Positions 33,215 through 41,534 of a stretch of DNA of 64,000 bases are shown piece after piece. The stretch covers positions 1 to 64,000 of the forward strand of contig CAYJLV010000016.1 in the NCBI GenBank assembly GCA_964371405.1. The letters are read 5' to 3'. The DNA is from JAMHWF01 sp964371405. Its GTDB lineage: Bacteria > Pseudomonadota > Gammaproteobacteria > Burkholderiales > Burkholderiaceae_C. Made by a program: the position numbers and the translations under genes. The notes below the pieces were generated by a model. It saw only the letters and a program-made list of their open reading frames with translations, did no database searches and was not told the DNA's origin. Within the stretch, counting starts at the first letter, position 1, and every line of letters starts with the position of its first letter.

Positions 33215-33661
33215 ATGAAGCTCACCGCCTTCACCGACTACAGCCTGCGCGTGCTGATCTACCTCGCCGCCGAGCCCGGGCGGCGGGCGACGATCGCCGA
33301 AGTCGCCGCCTCGTTCGGGATTTCCGAGAACCACCTGACGAAGGTGGTTCATTTTCTCGGCGCGCAGGGCTGGCTCGCCAACGTGCGCGGCCGCGGCGGC
33401 GGCATGGAGCTGGCGCTCGCGCCCGAGCGCATCGTCGTCGGCGAAGTGGTGCGCGCCGCCGAGGGCGCCGACCTGCCGGCCGAGTGCTTCTCGGATCAAC
33501 CGGGCTGCTGCTCCATCATGGCCGTGTGCCGCCTGCGCGGCGTGCTCGCCGAAGCCCTCAGGGCCTTCCACGGCGTGCTCGACCGCTACACGCTGGCCGA
33601 TCTCGTGGCCGGCAACAGTGCGCGAGAACTGAGGAAGATCCTGAACATCGCGGCGCGCTGA
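33215..33661 (+). CDS. nsrR: Nitric-oxide-sensing Rrf2 repressor NsrR
   Basis: A 148-residue Rrf2 regulator, colinear with E. coli NsrR as I remember it: MKLTAFTDYSLRVLIYLA, a winged helix with ISENHLTKVVHFL, GRGGGMELA, a cysteine region ECFSDQPGCCSIMAVCRL that supplies the Fe-S ligands, and DRYTLADLV near the end. NO attack on the cluster relieves repression. It is probably transcribed with the DUF2249 gene from a promoter bearing a candidate NsrR box, giving autoregulation. The start ATG 33215 fits the family. Confidence 0.92.
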   Translation: MKLTAFTDYSLRVLIYLAAEPGRRATIAEVAASFGISENHLTKVVHFLGAQGWLANVRGRGGGMELALAPERIVVGEVVRAAEGADLPAECFSDQPGCCSIMAVCRLRGVLAEALRAFHGVLDRYTLADLVAGNSARELRKILNIAAR

Positions 33662-33734
33662 ACCCGCGCTGGCTGCGCCGGCTCTGCCGCCCCATCCCCA
33701 ATATCGCGCTTGACCCGCAGCACCGCGCGGGCGG

Positions 33735-35345
33735 ATGCTGCGACGCATGCAGGGGCTCCTCAGCGGCAAGCTGCTCTTCATCGTCATGCTCGCGACGGCG
33801 CTGGCGGCCATCGCGTCTCTGCTGATCGCGCATCGCTACCGCGCCACGATGAAGCGGCTGATGAGCCTGCCGGCGCCTGCCGGCGTCGCGCCGGCCGCGC
33901 CAGTGACTCCTGCGCCAACGCTCGGGCGTCCAGCAGCCGCGGCGCAGGTCACGCTGGCCGACAACCGCCGCGCGGGTTGGCGTGTGGCCGCGCTGCTGGT
34001 GCTGCTGTCGATGCTGATCTCGGCGAGCAGTTCGGCGCTGTTCCTCGGCCTGACGATGGCGCGCGAGGCGATGCTCACGCCGTCGCGGCTCGCCGCCTTC
34101 GCGGTGCTCAACCTGTGGCCCGTGATCCCGGCGCTCGGGCTGCTGTGGCGCTGGTCGCGCCGGCGCGTCGTCGGCGCGCTGGCGCTGTGGTTCGTGGGCG
34201 CGACGGCGCTGATCGCCTGGCGCTCGATCGAGGCGCGCCCGCTGGCCGAGGTGTTCGCCTTCCTCGCCTTCGAGATCGGCGGCCCGATGCTGCTGATCGG
34301 CGCGCTGTGCCTCGGCAACGCAAGCCGCGCGATCGCGCCCTGGCTGCTGCCGCTGCTCGTCGTGCTGGTGGGCGCGTCGATCGGCGGCACCGATGCGCTG
34401 GCGTGGATCGTCGAGGCCCACCCGCAATGGCTGGCGGCGCTGCCGCAGTCGATCCCGGCAGAGCCGGTGATGCTCTTCTTCGTGCTCGCGCCGTGGCTCG
34501 TCGCCTGGTGGCCGGCCAGGCGGTTGGGCCGCGCGCTGGCCACGGCCTATGCGCGGCGCTGGCTGTCGGAGCTGATGGTGCTGTTCACCGCCGTGTGGGG
34601 CATCGTGCTGCTGCTGCAGGCGATCGGCGCGCTGCATCAGCTTGGGCTGGCCGCCGCGGTGCTGCTGCTGCCGCTGGCGTGGATCCCTGTTGCGACGCTG
34701 CTCGCCCAACGCCTGCGCCGCCGCGCCGGCCGGCCACCCACGCTGCTGGTGCTGCGCGTGTTCCAGCGCGACGCCCACGTGCAGGCGCTGTTCGACGGCG
34801 TCATCGAGCGCTGGCGCGCCACCGGCAACACGGTGCTGATCGCCGGCACCGATCTGGTCGAGCGCACCGTCGATGCCGGCGACATCTTCGACTTCCTCGA
34901 CGGGCGGCTCGGCGAGCGCTTCGTGCGCCAGTCGGCCGACGTGGCGCCGCGCGTCGCCGCCCTCGAGTTCGGCGCCGATGCGGAGGGGCGGCACCGCATC
35001 AACGAGGTCTACTGCCACGACAGCACCTGGCAGCAGGCGCTCGACGCGCTGGTGGGCATCAGCGACGTGGTGCTGATGGACCTGCGCAGCTTCCGCGCGC
35101 ACAACCGCGGCTGCCGCTACGAGCTGGGCGTGCTGGCGCAGGCGCCACGGCTGGCGCGCGTCGTGGTGCTCATCGATGGCGACACGGCGCTGGCCGAGGC
35201 GCGTGAAGCCGCTGCGGGCGCACCGGCGGACCGCTTCGTCTGGATCGACAGCGCGCGCATCGACGGCGCCAAGCGGCGCGAGGTGCTGAGGTCGTTGTTC
35301 GTGGGCGAGGCGGCGGCGCCGGGCCGCGCTCCGGAGTCCCGCTGA
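33735..35345 (+). CDS. Polytopic membrane protein with C-terminal TIR-like/Rossmann domain, function unknown
   Basis: A 536-residue protein. The first 320 residues contain about eight to nine predicted membrane helices (first at 12-32, with a Pro/Ala-rich loop at 45-75). Residues about 335-520 are soluble and resemble an alternating alpha/beta domain: LLVLRVFQRDAHVQALFD, GNTVLIAGTDL, HRINEVYCHDSTWQQALD, then VVLMDLRSFRAHNRGCRYELGVL and RVVVLIDGD. The LMDLR ... GCRYEL segment, with a conserved-looking Glu after a strand, recalls TIR and nucleoside-deoxyribosyltransferase-like folds. This is my inference from pattern, not a database hit. It starts 73 bp after nsrR on the same strand. The role is unknown; an NAD-related or nucleotide-sensing function is a possibility. 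Confidence 0.7.
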   Translation: MLRRMQGLLSGKLLFIVMLATALAAIASLLIAHRYRATMKRLMSLPAPAGVAPAAPVTPAPTLGRPAAAAQVTLADNRRAGWRVAALLVLLSMLISASSSALFLGLTMAREAMLTPSRLAAFAVLNLWPVIPALGLLWRWSRRRVVGALALWFVGATALIAWRSIEARPLAEVFAFLAFEIGGPMLLIGALCLGNASRAIAPWLLPLLVVLVGASIGGTDALAWIVEAHPQWLAALPQSIPAEPVMLFFVLAPWLVAWWPARRLGRALATAYARRWLSELMVLFTAVWGIVLLLQAIGALHQLGLAAAVLLLPLAWIPVATLLAQRLRRRAGRPPTLLVLRVFQRDAHVQALFDGVIERWRATGNTVLIAGTDLVERTVDAGDIFDFLDGRLGERFVRQSADVAPRVAALEFGADAEGRHRINEVYCHDSTWQQALDALVGISDVVLMDLRSFRAHNRGCRYELGVLAQAPRLARVVVLIDGDTALAEAREAAAGAPADRFVWIDSARIDGAKRREVLRSLFVGEAAAPGRAPESR

Positions 35346-35458
35346 CCGGTCGGGCGGGTGGGAACGATCGGCCGGCTGCGGTCACGCTGCAAGCGGCGCT
35401 GGCGCAGCAACCGACTTCGTGCAGCAACCCGGCTTCGGCCTGCGGCGGCCCTTGCTTG

Positions 35459-36409
35459 TCACCGCCGCGTCGCAAAGTGAATGCTCGGCAGGATGAGCAG
35501 CGCGCCGACGCCGTGATACCACTGCGGCGCTTCGCCGAGGATCCACCACGCGAGGCCGGCGCCGTAGACAGGCGCGAGATAGAGCACGAGGCCGGCGCGC
35601 GCGACGCCGAGTTCGCGCTGCATGAATCCATAGGCAAGGTATGACACCAGCCCGGGCAGCAGCGCGGCCAGCGCGATCAGTTGTGCGGCGCGCACGTCGA
35701 GCGGGCGGGCCAGGGTCGCCAGCTCCCAGGCGGCGAAGGGCGCCATCACGACGAGGCCGCCTGCGGCCATGCAACACAGGCGCTCCATCGCGGTCAGGCG
35801 CGACCGCCAGTGCTGCAGCAGCAGCGAGTAGGCGATCCACGACAGCGTCGCGGCGACGATCCACAAGTCTCCGGCCGTGAAGCGCACCGCCAGCAGCGAG
35901 GCCGGGTCGCCGCGCGCGACGACGAACAGCACGCCGGCCAGCGCCAGCGGCATTGCGATGCGCTGCGCCGTCGTCAGCCGCTCGCCCAGCAGGTGCGCGC
36001 CGCCGAGCGCGATGCCCACCGGCGCTGCCGCATAGATCAAGGCGATGTTGGTCGCCGTCGTCGTGTGACCCCCGAGGTAGACCCAGGCACCGCAGATCCA
36101 CATGCCGAACGCGCCCAGCACCAGCGAGCGGCGCCATTCGGCGACCAGGCGCCGCGGGTCGGCGGCGATCGTGCGCGCGCTCACCGCGAGCAGCAGCACG
36201 CACACGATGCCCCAGCGGCCGAACGCCAGCACGTGCGGCGGCACGTGCGGCCCGGCGCTGCGCGCGATCAGGTAGTTCGACGACCAGACGGCCGGCACGA
36301 GCCACAGCAGCGCGAGTGCGGCACGATGACGGCGGTGCCGGCGCGCCGCCGCGTCGTCCGCACCGGCCTCGGGTGGCGGCGGCGGAGCCGCATTGGCGTT
36401 CGACGGCAT
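35459..36409 (-). CDS. EamA/DMT-superfamily exporter
   Basis: A 316-residue protein with ten predicted helices in two EamA repeats: first repeat from WLVPAVWSSNYLIARSAGPHVPPHVLAFGRW, second repeat starting TAGDLWIVAATLSWIAYSLLLQHW, each ending near a GE motif (LLGERLTTAQRIAMPLALAGV; ILGEAPQWYHGVGALLI). DMT exporters move amino acids or other metabolites out of the cytosol; the substrate is unknown. The start at 36409 (MPSNANAAPPPPP) adds a 40-residue Pro/Ala/Arg-rich cytosolic tail before the first helix. It is divergent from the decarboxylase gene across 212 bp. Confidence 0.88.
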   Translation of the reverse strand: MPSNANAAPPPPPEAGADDAAARRHRRHRAALALLWLVPAVWSSNYLIARSAGPHVPPHVLAFGRWGIVCVLLLAVSARTIAADPRRLVAEWRRSLVLGAFGMWICGAWVYLGGHTTTATNIALIYAAAPVGIALGGAHLLGERLTTAQRIAMPLALAGVLFVVARGDPASLLAVRFTAGDLWIVAATLSWIAYSLLLQHWRSRLTAMERLCCMAAGGLVVMAPFAAWELATLARPLDVRAAQLIALAALLPGLVSYLAYGFMQRELGVARAGLVLYLAPVYGAGLAWWILGEAPQWYHGVGALLILPSIHFATRR

Positions 36410-36621
36410 GGGCGCCGAGGATAGCGCGGGAACAACGCTTGCCCTTGTGCCGGCACCCTTCGATAGGCATCCCACGACGTGGCTCCCCGCGGTCCCCGAC
36501 GCCGACCACCTGCGACGCGACGCAGCCGTCAATCCGCATGAGGGTTGACCCTGACGAACGCTCGCGCGGCGGCTTGACCTGCTCCAAGGCGCCCGGCGTC
36601 GCCCGCGGCCAGACTCGCGCG

Positions 36622-38280
36622 ATGAACGCCGCCGCCGACGCCCCGACCACGCTGACGCAGCGCCTGCTGCAGGCCCTCGCCGCGCGCGGCGCGACCGAGA
36701 TCTTCGGCATCCCCGGCGACTTCGCGCTGCCGCTGTTTCGCGAGTTCGAGCGCGCGGCGCTGCTGCCGGTGCACACGCTGTCGCACGAGCCGGCGGTGGG
36801 CTTCGCCGCCGACGCCGCGGCACGCTCGCGCGGCGGGCTCGGCGTGGCCACCGTGACCTACGGCGCCGGCGCGTTCAACCTCGTCAACGCGGTCGCTGCC
36901 GCGTATGCCGAGCGCGTGCCCCTCGTCGTGCTGTCGGGCGCGCCCGCGGCACACGAGGCCGCCAGCGGCTACTTGCTGCACCATCAGGTCAAGACGCTCG
37001 ACTCGCAGTGGCGCGTGTTCGAGGAACTGACCGTCGACCGCGCGCGGCTCGACGACGCGCAGCGCGCGCCGGAGCAGATCGCGCGCGTGCTCGACGCCGC
37101 GCTCGAGCACGCGCGGCCGGTCTACCTCGAGATCCCGCGCGACATGCCGGCCGTCGCCTGCGGCGCGGTGCCCGATCGCGTGTCGCCCGCGGTCGACGCC
37201 GAGCGCCTCGCCGCCTGCGCCGACGAGCTGCTGCAGCGGCTGGCCCGCGCCGCACGGCCGGTGCTGATGGTCGGCGTCGAGGTGCGCCGCTATGCGCTGG
37301 AGGCCAAGGTCGCCGAGCTGGCGCGGCGGCTCGCGATTCCCGTCGTCACCAACATCATGGGCCAGGGCCTGCTGGCCGAGGAGGACGTGCCGATGGCCGG
37401 CACCTACCTCGGCCTGGCCGGCGACCCGCGCGTCGGCGAACTGGTCGAGCACTCCGACGGCCTGCTGCTGCTGGGCGTGATCGTCTCCGACACCGACTTC
37501 GCGGTGTCGGCCAAGCGCATCGACATCCGCCACGCGATGCACGTCTTCGACGGCGACGTGGCGATGGGGCACCACGTCTACCACCGGCTGCCGATCGCGG
37601 CGCTGATCGATGCGCTGTTGCAGCGGCTGCCGGCGCGTCCGGTCGGCGCGGTGCAGCCAGTCGCGGCCGCGCCGGTCCGCGCCGAGGCCACGGCGCGCGA
37701 CGACGGCGCCGCCGTCACGCCGGGCGACATCGCCGCCGCGGTGAACGCCCTGATGGATGCGCACGGCCCGATGCCGCTGGCCTGCGACGTCGGCGACTGC
37801 CTGTTCACGGCGCTCGAGATCCGGCGCACGGCGCTGATCGCGCCGGGCTACTACGCCGGCATGGGCTACGGCGTGCCGGCCGGCCTCGGCCTGCAGGTCG
37901 CGACGAGGCGGCGCCCCATCATCCTGGTCGGCGACGGCGCGTTCGAGATGACGGGCTGGGAGCTCGGCAACGCGCAACGCCTCGGCTGCGATCCGATCGT
38001 GATCGTCTTCAACAACGCGAGCTGGGAGATGCTGCGCGCCTTCGACCCGCGCTCGCGCTTCAACGACCTCGACCGCTGGGACTTCGCCGCGATGGCTGCC
38101 GGCATGGGCGGCGACGGCTGCGCCGTGTCGACGCGCGCCGAACTCGCCGCCGCGCTGGCGCGCGCGCACGCGACGCGCGGGCGCTTCCAGCTCATCGACG
38201 TGCAGCTGGAGCGCGGTAAGCTGTCGCCGACGCTGCAGCGCTTCGTGACGGCGGTGAAGCGGCTGTCGATGCCGGAGTGA
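36622..38280 (+). CDS. Indolepyruvate/phenylpyruvate decarboxylase-like ThDP enzyme
   Basis: A 552-residue thiamine-diphosphate enzyme. The N-terminal domain has the catalytic-type Glu in HTLSHEPAVGFAADAAAR. The ThDP/Mg motif is GDGAFEMTGWELGNAQRLGCDPIVIVFNN (residues about 435-463). HHQVKTLDSQWRVFEELT is typical of the phenylpyruvate/indolepyruvate decarboxylase branch. These enzymes decarboxylate aromatic 2-oxo acids, yielding phenylacetaldehyde or indole-3-acetaldehyde. A second ThDP enzyme follows 82 bp downstream on the same strand. The aldehyde product would suit an aldehyde oxidoreductase such as the one at 43985, but no direct link is shown. Confidence 0.85.
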   Translation: MNAAADAPTTLTQRLLQALAARGATEIFGIPGDFALPLFREFERAALLPVHTLSHEPAVGFAADAAARSRGGLGVATVTYGAGAFNLVNAVAAAYAERVPLVVLSGAPAAHEAASGYLLHHQVKTLDSQWRVFEELTVDRARLDDAQRAPEQIARVLDAALEHARPVYLEIPRDMPAVACGAVPDRVSPAVDAERLAACADELLQRLARAARPVLMVGVEVRRYALEAKVAELARRLAIPVVTNIMGQGLLAEEDVPMAGTYLGLAGDPRVGELVEHSDGLLLLGVIVSDTDFAVSAKRIDIRHAMHVFDGDVAMGHHVYHRLPIAALIDALLQRLPARPVGAVQPVAAAPVRAEATARDDGAAVTPGDIAAAVNALMDAHGPMPLACDVGDCLFTALEIRRTALIAPGYYAGMGYGVPAGLGLQVATRRRPIILVGDGAFEMTGWELGNAQRLGCDPIVIVFNNASWEMLRAFDPRSRFNDLDRWDFAAMAAGMGGDGCAVSTRAELAAALARAHATRGRFQLIDVQLERGKLSPTLQRFVTAVKRLSMPE

Positions 38281-38362
38281 AAGGCGCGCAGCAGCACACC
38301 CCGCGCGGCGGCGGCGACCAACGCAGCTGCACTTCCACGCAAGGCGAAGCCCAGGAGACCCG

Positions 38363-39997
38363 ATGACGCAAACCATGACCGGCGGCGAAGCGATCGTCGA
38401 CGCACTGCTGCGCCACGGCGTGCGGCACCTGTTCGGCATCCCCGGGGTGCAGACCTACGGCCTGTTCGACGCGCTGCAGCGCGCGGGCGAGCGCATCCGC
38501 ACGATCGGCGCACGCCACGAGCAGACCGCGGCCTACATGGCGTTCGGCTACGCCAAGTCGTCGGGGCGCGAAGGCGTCTATTCCGTCGTGCCGGGCCCGG
38601 GCGTGCTCAACACCGCCGCCGCGCTGTGCTCGGCCTACGGCGCGAGCGCGCCGGTGCTGTGCGTCACCGGCCAGGTACCGTCGGAGTTCATCGGCCGGGG
38701 CCTGGGCCACCTGCACGAGCTGCCCGACCAGCTCGGCACGCTGCGCACCATCGTCAAGTGGGCCGCGCGCATCGCGCACCCGGCCGAGGCGCCGCGCCTC
38801 GTCGCCGACGCCTTCGCGCAGATGCGCACCGGCCGGCCGCAGCCCGTCGCGCTCGAGATGCCGTGGGAGGTGTTCTCGCAGTCCGCGCCGGTGCAGCCGA
38901 TCGAGCCGCCCGCCGCCTGGCCGAGGCCCGAGCCCGACCCCGACGCCATCGCGCGCGCCGCCGAGCTGCTGGCCAACGCGCGCAACCCGATGATCATGAC
39001 GGGCAGCGGCGCGCAGCACGCCGCGGCCGAAGTGCGTGCGCTCGCCGAGCTGCTGCAGGCGCCCGCCGTGCCGTGGCGCGGCGGGCGCGGCGTCGTCGCC
39101 GAGGACACGCCGCTCGGGCTGACCTGCGCGTCGGGCTTCCAGCGCTGGGCCGACACCGACGTCGTCGTCGGCATCGGCTCGCGCCTGGAGCTGCAGTGGT
39201 CGCGCTGGCCGGCGCCGGCGCGCGGCCTGCCCAGGCTCGTGCTGATCGACATCGACCCGGCGCAGATGGCGCGGCTCAAGCCGGGCATCGGCATCGTCGC
39301 CGATGCACGCGACGCGACCGCCGCGCTCGTCGCCGAGCTCGAGCGGCGCGGCCACCGCGCGGCGTCGCGCAGCGACGAGTTCGAGGCGCTCAAGCGCCGC
39401 ATGGCCGAGACGACGCAGGACATCCGGCCGCACCTCGACCATCTCGCCGCGATCCGCGCCGCGCTGCCGCGCGACGGCTTCTTCGTCGAGGAGATCTGCC
39501 AGGCGGGCTTCAGCTCCTACTTCGGCTTTCCGGTCTACGAGCCGCGCAGCTTCGTGACCTGCGGCTACCAGGGCACGCTCGGCTTCGGCTACCCGACGGC
39601 GCTCGGCGTCAAGGTCGCCAACCCCGGCAAGGCCGTGGTGTCGATCGCCGGCGACGGCGGCTTCATGTTCGGCGTGCAGGAGCTCGCGACCGCGGTGCAG
39701 TACGGCATCAACGTCGTCTCGATCGTGTTCGACAACGGCGCCTTCGGCAACGTCAGGCGCGACCAGGAGCAGCGCTTCGGCGGGCGCGTCATCGGCTCGG
39801 AGCTGCGCAACCCCGACTTCGTGAAGCTCGCCGAGAGCTTCGGCGTCACCGGCTGGCGCGCGCACTCGGCGGCCGAGCTGGGCGCGCTGACGAAGAAGGC
39901 GATCGAGCTCGACCGGCCGGTGCTGATCCACGTGCCGGTCGACCGCGCCACCGAGGTGTCGCCGTGGAAGTACCTGATGCCGGCGCCGGCGAAGTGA
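38363..39997 (+). CDS. ThDP-dependent enzyme, acetolactate synthase-like, substrate unknown
   Basis: A 544-residue protein with the three-domain POX/ALS layout. Residues 5-70 contain GGEAIVDALLRHGVRHLFGIPGVQTYGLFDAL and the Glu of IGARHEQTAAYMAFGYA. The middle domain carries LIDIDPAQMARLKPGI. The ThDP motif is GDGGFMFGVQELATAVQYGINVVSIVFDN. It differs enough from IlvB that acetolactate synthase is unlikely, and no small subunit is nearby. Members of this branch are often labelled acetolactate synthase without proof. It is probably co-transcribed with the upstream decarboxylase; the gap of 82 bp holds no hairpin that I can see. Confidence 0.85.
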   Translation: MTQTMTGGEAIVDALLRHGVRHLFGIPGVQTYGLFDALQRAGERIRTIGARHEQTAAYMAFGYAKSSGREGVYSVVPGPGVLNTAAALCSAYGASAPVLCVTGQVPSEFIGRGLGHLHELPDQLGTLRTIVKWAARIAHPAEAPRLVADAFAQMRTGRPQPVALEMPWEVFSQSAPVQPIEPPAAWPRPEPDPDAIARAAELLANARNPMIMTGSGAQHAAAEVRALAELLQAPAVPWRGGRGVVAEDTPLGLTCASGFQRWADTDVVVGIGSRLELQWSRWPAPARGLPRLVLIDIDPAQMARLKPGIGIVADARDATAALVAELERRGHRAASRSDEFEALKRRMAETTQDIRPHLDHLAAIRAALPRDGFFVEEICQAGFSSYFGFPVYEPRSFVTCGYQGTLGFGYPTALGVKVANPGKAVVSIAGDGGFMFGVQELATAVQYGINVVSIVFDNGAFGNVRRDQEQRFGGRVIGSELRNPDFVKLAESFGVTGWRAHSAAELGALTKKAIELDRPVLIHVPVDRATEVSPWKYLMPAPAK

Positions 39998-40123
39998 ACT
40001 CCGAAACCCCGCACCACGAACAACGAGGCAAGGGCGCGAGAGGGCGACGAGGATGCGCCGTTGCCGACCCCGCGCCAGGAAGCACACAGGCCGCGCATCA
40101 AGCCCGGGGCTTCGCAGGACCGA

Positions 40124-40363
40124 CTACTGCGGCCGCAACTCGACCCCCGTGCCGGCAACTCGCATCGCGCCGTCGCGCCCTATCTCGACGAGTCGTCCGT
40201 CGTCGAGCCGGTATTCCGAGATGCCGGTCGGCTCCCAGTGCTCGCGGCCGTCGGTCGTGATCGTCTCGTCGCGAACCATCTGCTCGTAGGCGCAGACCTT
40301 GTAGCTCGCGCCGTCGGAGCCGCGCGCGTTGAACGATTCGAGCAAGTGCAGCGTGCGTTGCAT
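40124..40363 (-). CDS. Small hypothetical protein, strong ribosome-binding site
   Basis: A 79-residue acidic, soluble protein (MQRTLHLLESFNARGSDGAS ... HWEPTGISEYRLDDGRLVEI). I do not recognise a family. The repeated aromatic/charged strands suggest a small beta-rich fold. A near-perfect Shine-Dalgarno sequence, AAGGAGGA, lies about eight bases upstream of the ATG, so it is probably well translated. It lies 214 bp downstream of the LysR gene on the same strand, too far to assume the same operon. Confidence 0.65.
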   Translation of the reverse strand: MQRTLHLLESFNARGSDGASYKVCAYEQMVRDETITTDGREHWEPTGISEYRLDDGRLVEIGRDGAMRVAGTGVELRPQ

Positions 40364-40577
40364 GGGGTGTTCCTCCTTCGCTGGATCGGCAGCGGCCAGC
40401 GTAGAGCGTCCGCGCGACGCCGGCAAGCCACCGCATCGCGGGCAGGGGCATCGCGACGGGGCATTGCGCGTGCTTCGTCGGCGGCCATGCAGGCGGCTGC
40501 CGTCATCGAGGCGCCGGGCCGGCACGACGCGCGACCTGCCGGCGCTGCGGAGACCCGATGCGCAGTGTGAGCAGGCC

Positions 40578-41516
40578 CTAGGAACGAGCCGGCGCTTCGT
40601 GCGGTGCCGAGCCGCGGGCCGCGACGGTGCGCAGCGTCTCGAGGAACGTCTTGCACAGCGGCGGCATCTCCTGCTGCGCGCGGTAGACGATGGCGACGTT
40701 CCACGAGGGCATGTCGGACTGCATGTCGATCGGCGACAGGCTGCGCCGCAGCGTCGGGTCGAGCAGCATCCGGTGGGGCAGCAGCGTCACGTAGTCGCCG
40801 CGCTCGATGAGCGAGCGCAGGCAGGTGAACGACGAGCACTCGATCGTGCTGCGCGGCGGCTCCAGGCCGGCGGTGATGAAGGTCTGCTCGAAGACGTCGC
40901 GACCGCTGCGCCCGCGCCGGTAGATCACCCAGTCGGCCGACAGCAGCTCGGCCAGCGTCATGCGCCGCCGCTCGAGCGGATGGCCGGCGCGCACGGCGGG
41001 CACGACACGGTCCTTGACGAGAATCTCGAACGACACCGTCTCGTCCTCGATCCAGTCGGCGACGAGGCAGACGGCGAAGTCGAAGTCGCCCTTGCGCACC
41101 TTCAGCAGCACTTCCGGGTAGACGCCCTCGAAGAGCTGCAGCGTCGCCTTCGGCCGGAGCTTCTTGAACTCGATCACGGCGCGCGGCAACAGCGAGGTTG
41201 CGACGGTGGGCGACGCGGCGATGCGCACTTCGCCGCTGCCCAGGCCGAGCAGGTCGTCGATGTCGTTGCGCGCCTCGCGCAGCTCGCTCTCGATCGTCAT
41301 CGCGCGTGCGATCAGCGCGCGGCCCGCGTTCGTCGGCACCACGCCTTGCGCCGTGCGCTGCAGCAGCTCGACGCCGATCGACTGCTCGAGCTGCTGGATG
41401 CTCTTGGTGATCGACGACTGCGACAGGAACAGCTGCCGCGCCGCCTGTCGCAGGCTGCCGGCCTCGGTCACGGCGACGAGGTGGCGCAACTGGCTGAGCT
41501 TCAACGGCGCCGTCAT
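40578..41516 (-). CDS. LysR-family regulator, last gene of the Mo/W operon
   Basis: A 312-residue LTTR. The N-terminal helix-turn-helix is LSQLRHLVAVTEAGSLRQAARQLFLSQSSITKSIQQLEQSIGVELLQRT (residues about 7-55). A periplasmic-binding-like effector domain follows (about 90-300). Its start lies only 18 bp after the bis-MGD oxidoreductase stop, on the same strand, so it is probably the distal gene of the Mo/W operon. That is unusual, since LysR genes are mostly divergent from their targets. A second LysR gene (51072) occupies the divergent position. The two share the family's HTH pattern but are clearly not recent copies. Confidence 0.92.
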   Translation of the reverse strand: MTAPLKLSQLRHLVAVTEAGSLRQAARQLFLSQSSITKSIQQLEQSIGVELLQRTAQGVVPTNAGRALIARAMTIESELREARNDIDDLLGLGSGEVRIAASPTVATSLLPRAVIEFKKLRPKATLQLFEGVYPEVLLKVRKGDFDFAVCLVADWIEDETVSFEILVKDRVVPAVRAGHPLERRRMTLAELLSADWVIYRRGRSGRDVFEQTFITAGLEPPRSTIECSSFTCLRSLIERGDYVTLLPHRMLLDPTLRRSLSPIDMQSDMPSWNVAIVYRAQQEMPPLCKTFLETLRTVAARGSAPHEAPARS

Positions 41517-41534
41517 GACCCTGCTCCGGTTCGG

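Noticed and set aside
36528..36549. Imperfect inverted repeat GTCAATC-N8-GGTTGAC before the decarboxylase
   Set aside because: The arms are short and have one mismatch, and there is no regulator gene or second copy to support it.
38363..39997. Calling the second ThDP enzyme acetolactate synthase IlvB
   Set aside because: No regulatory subunit is adjacent, and sequence and context do not support branched-chain amino acid synthesis.
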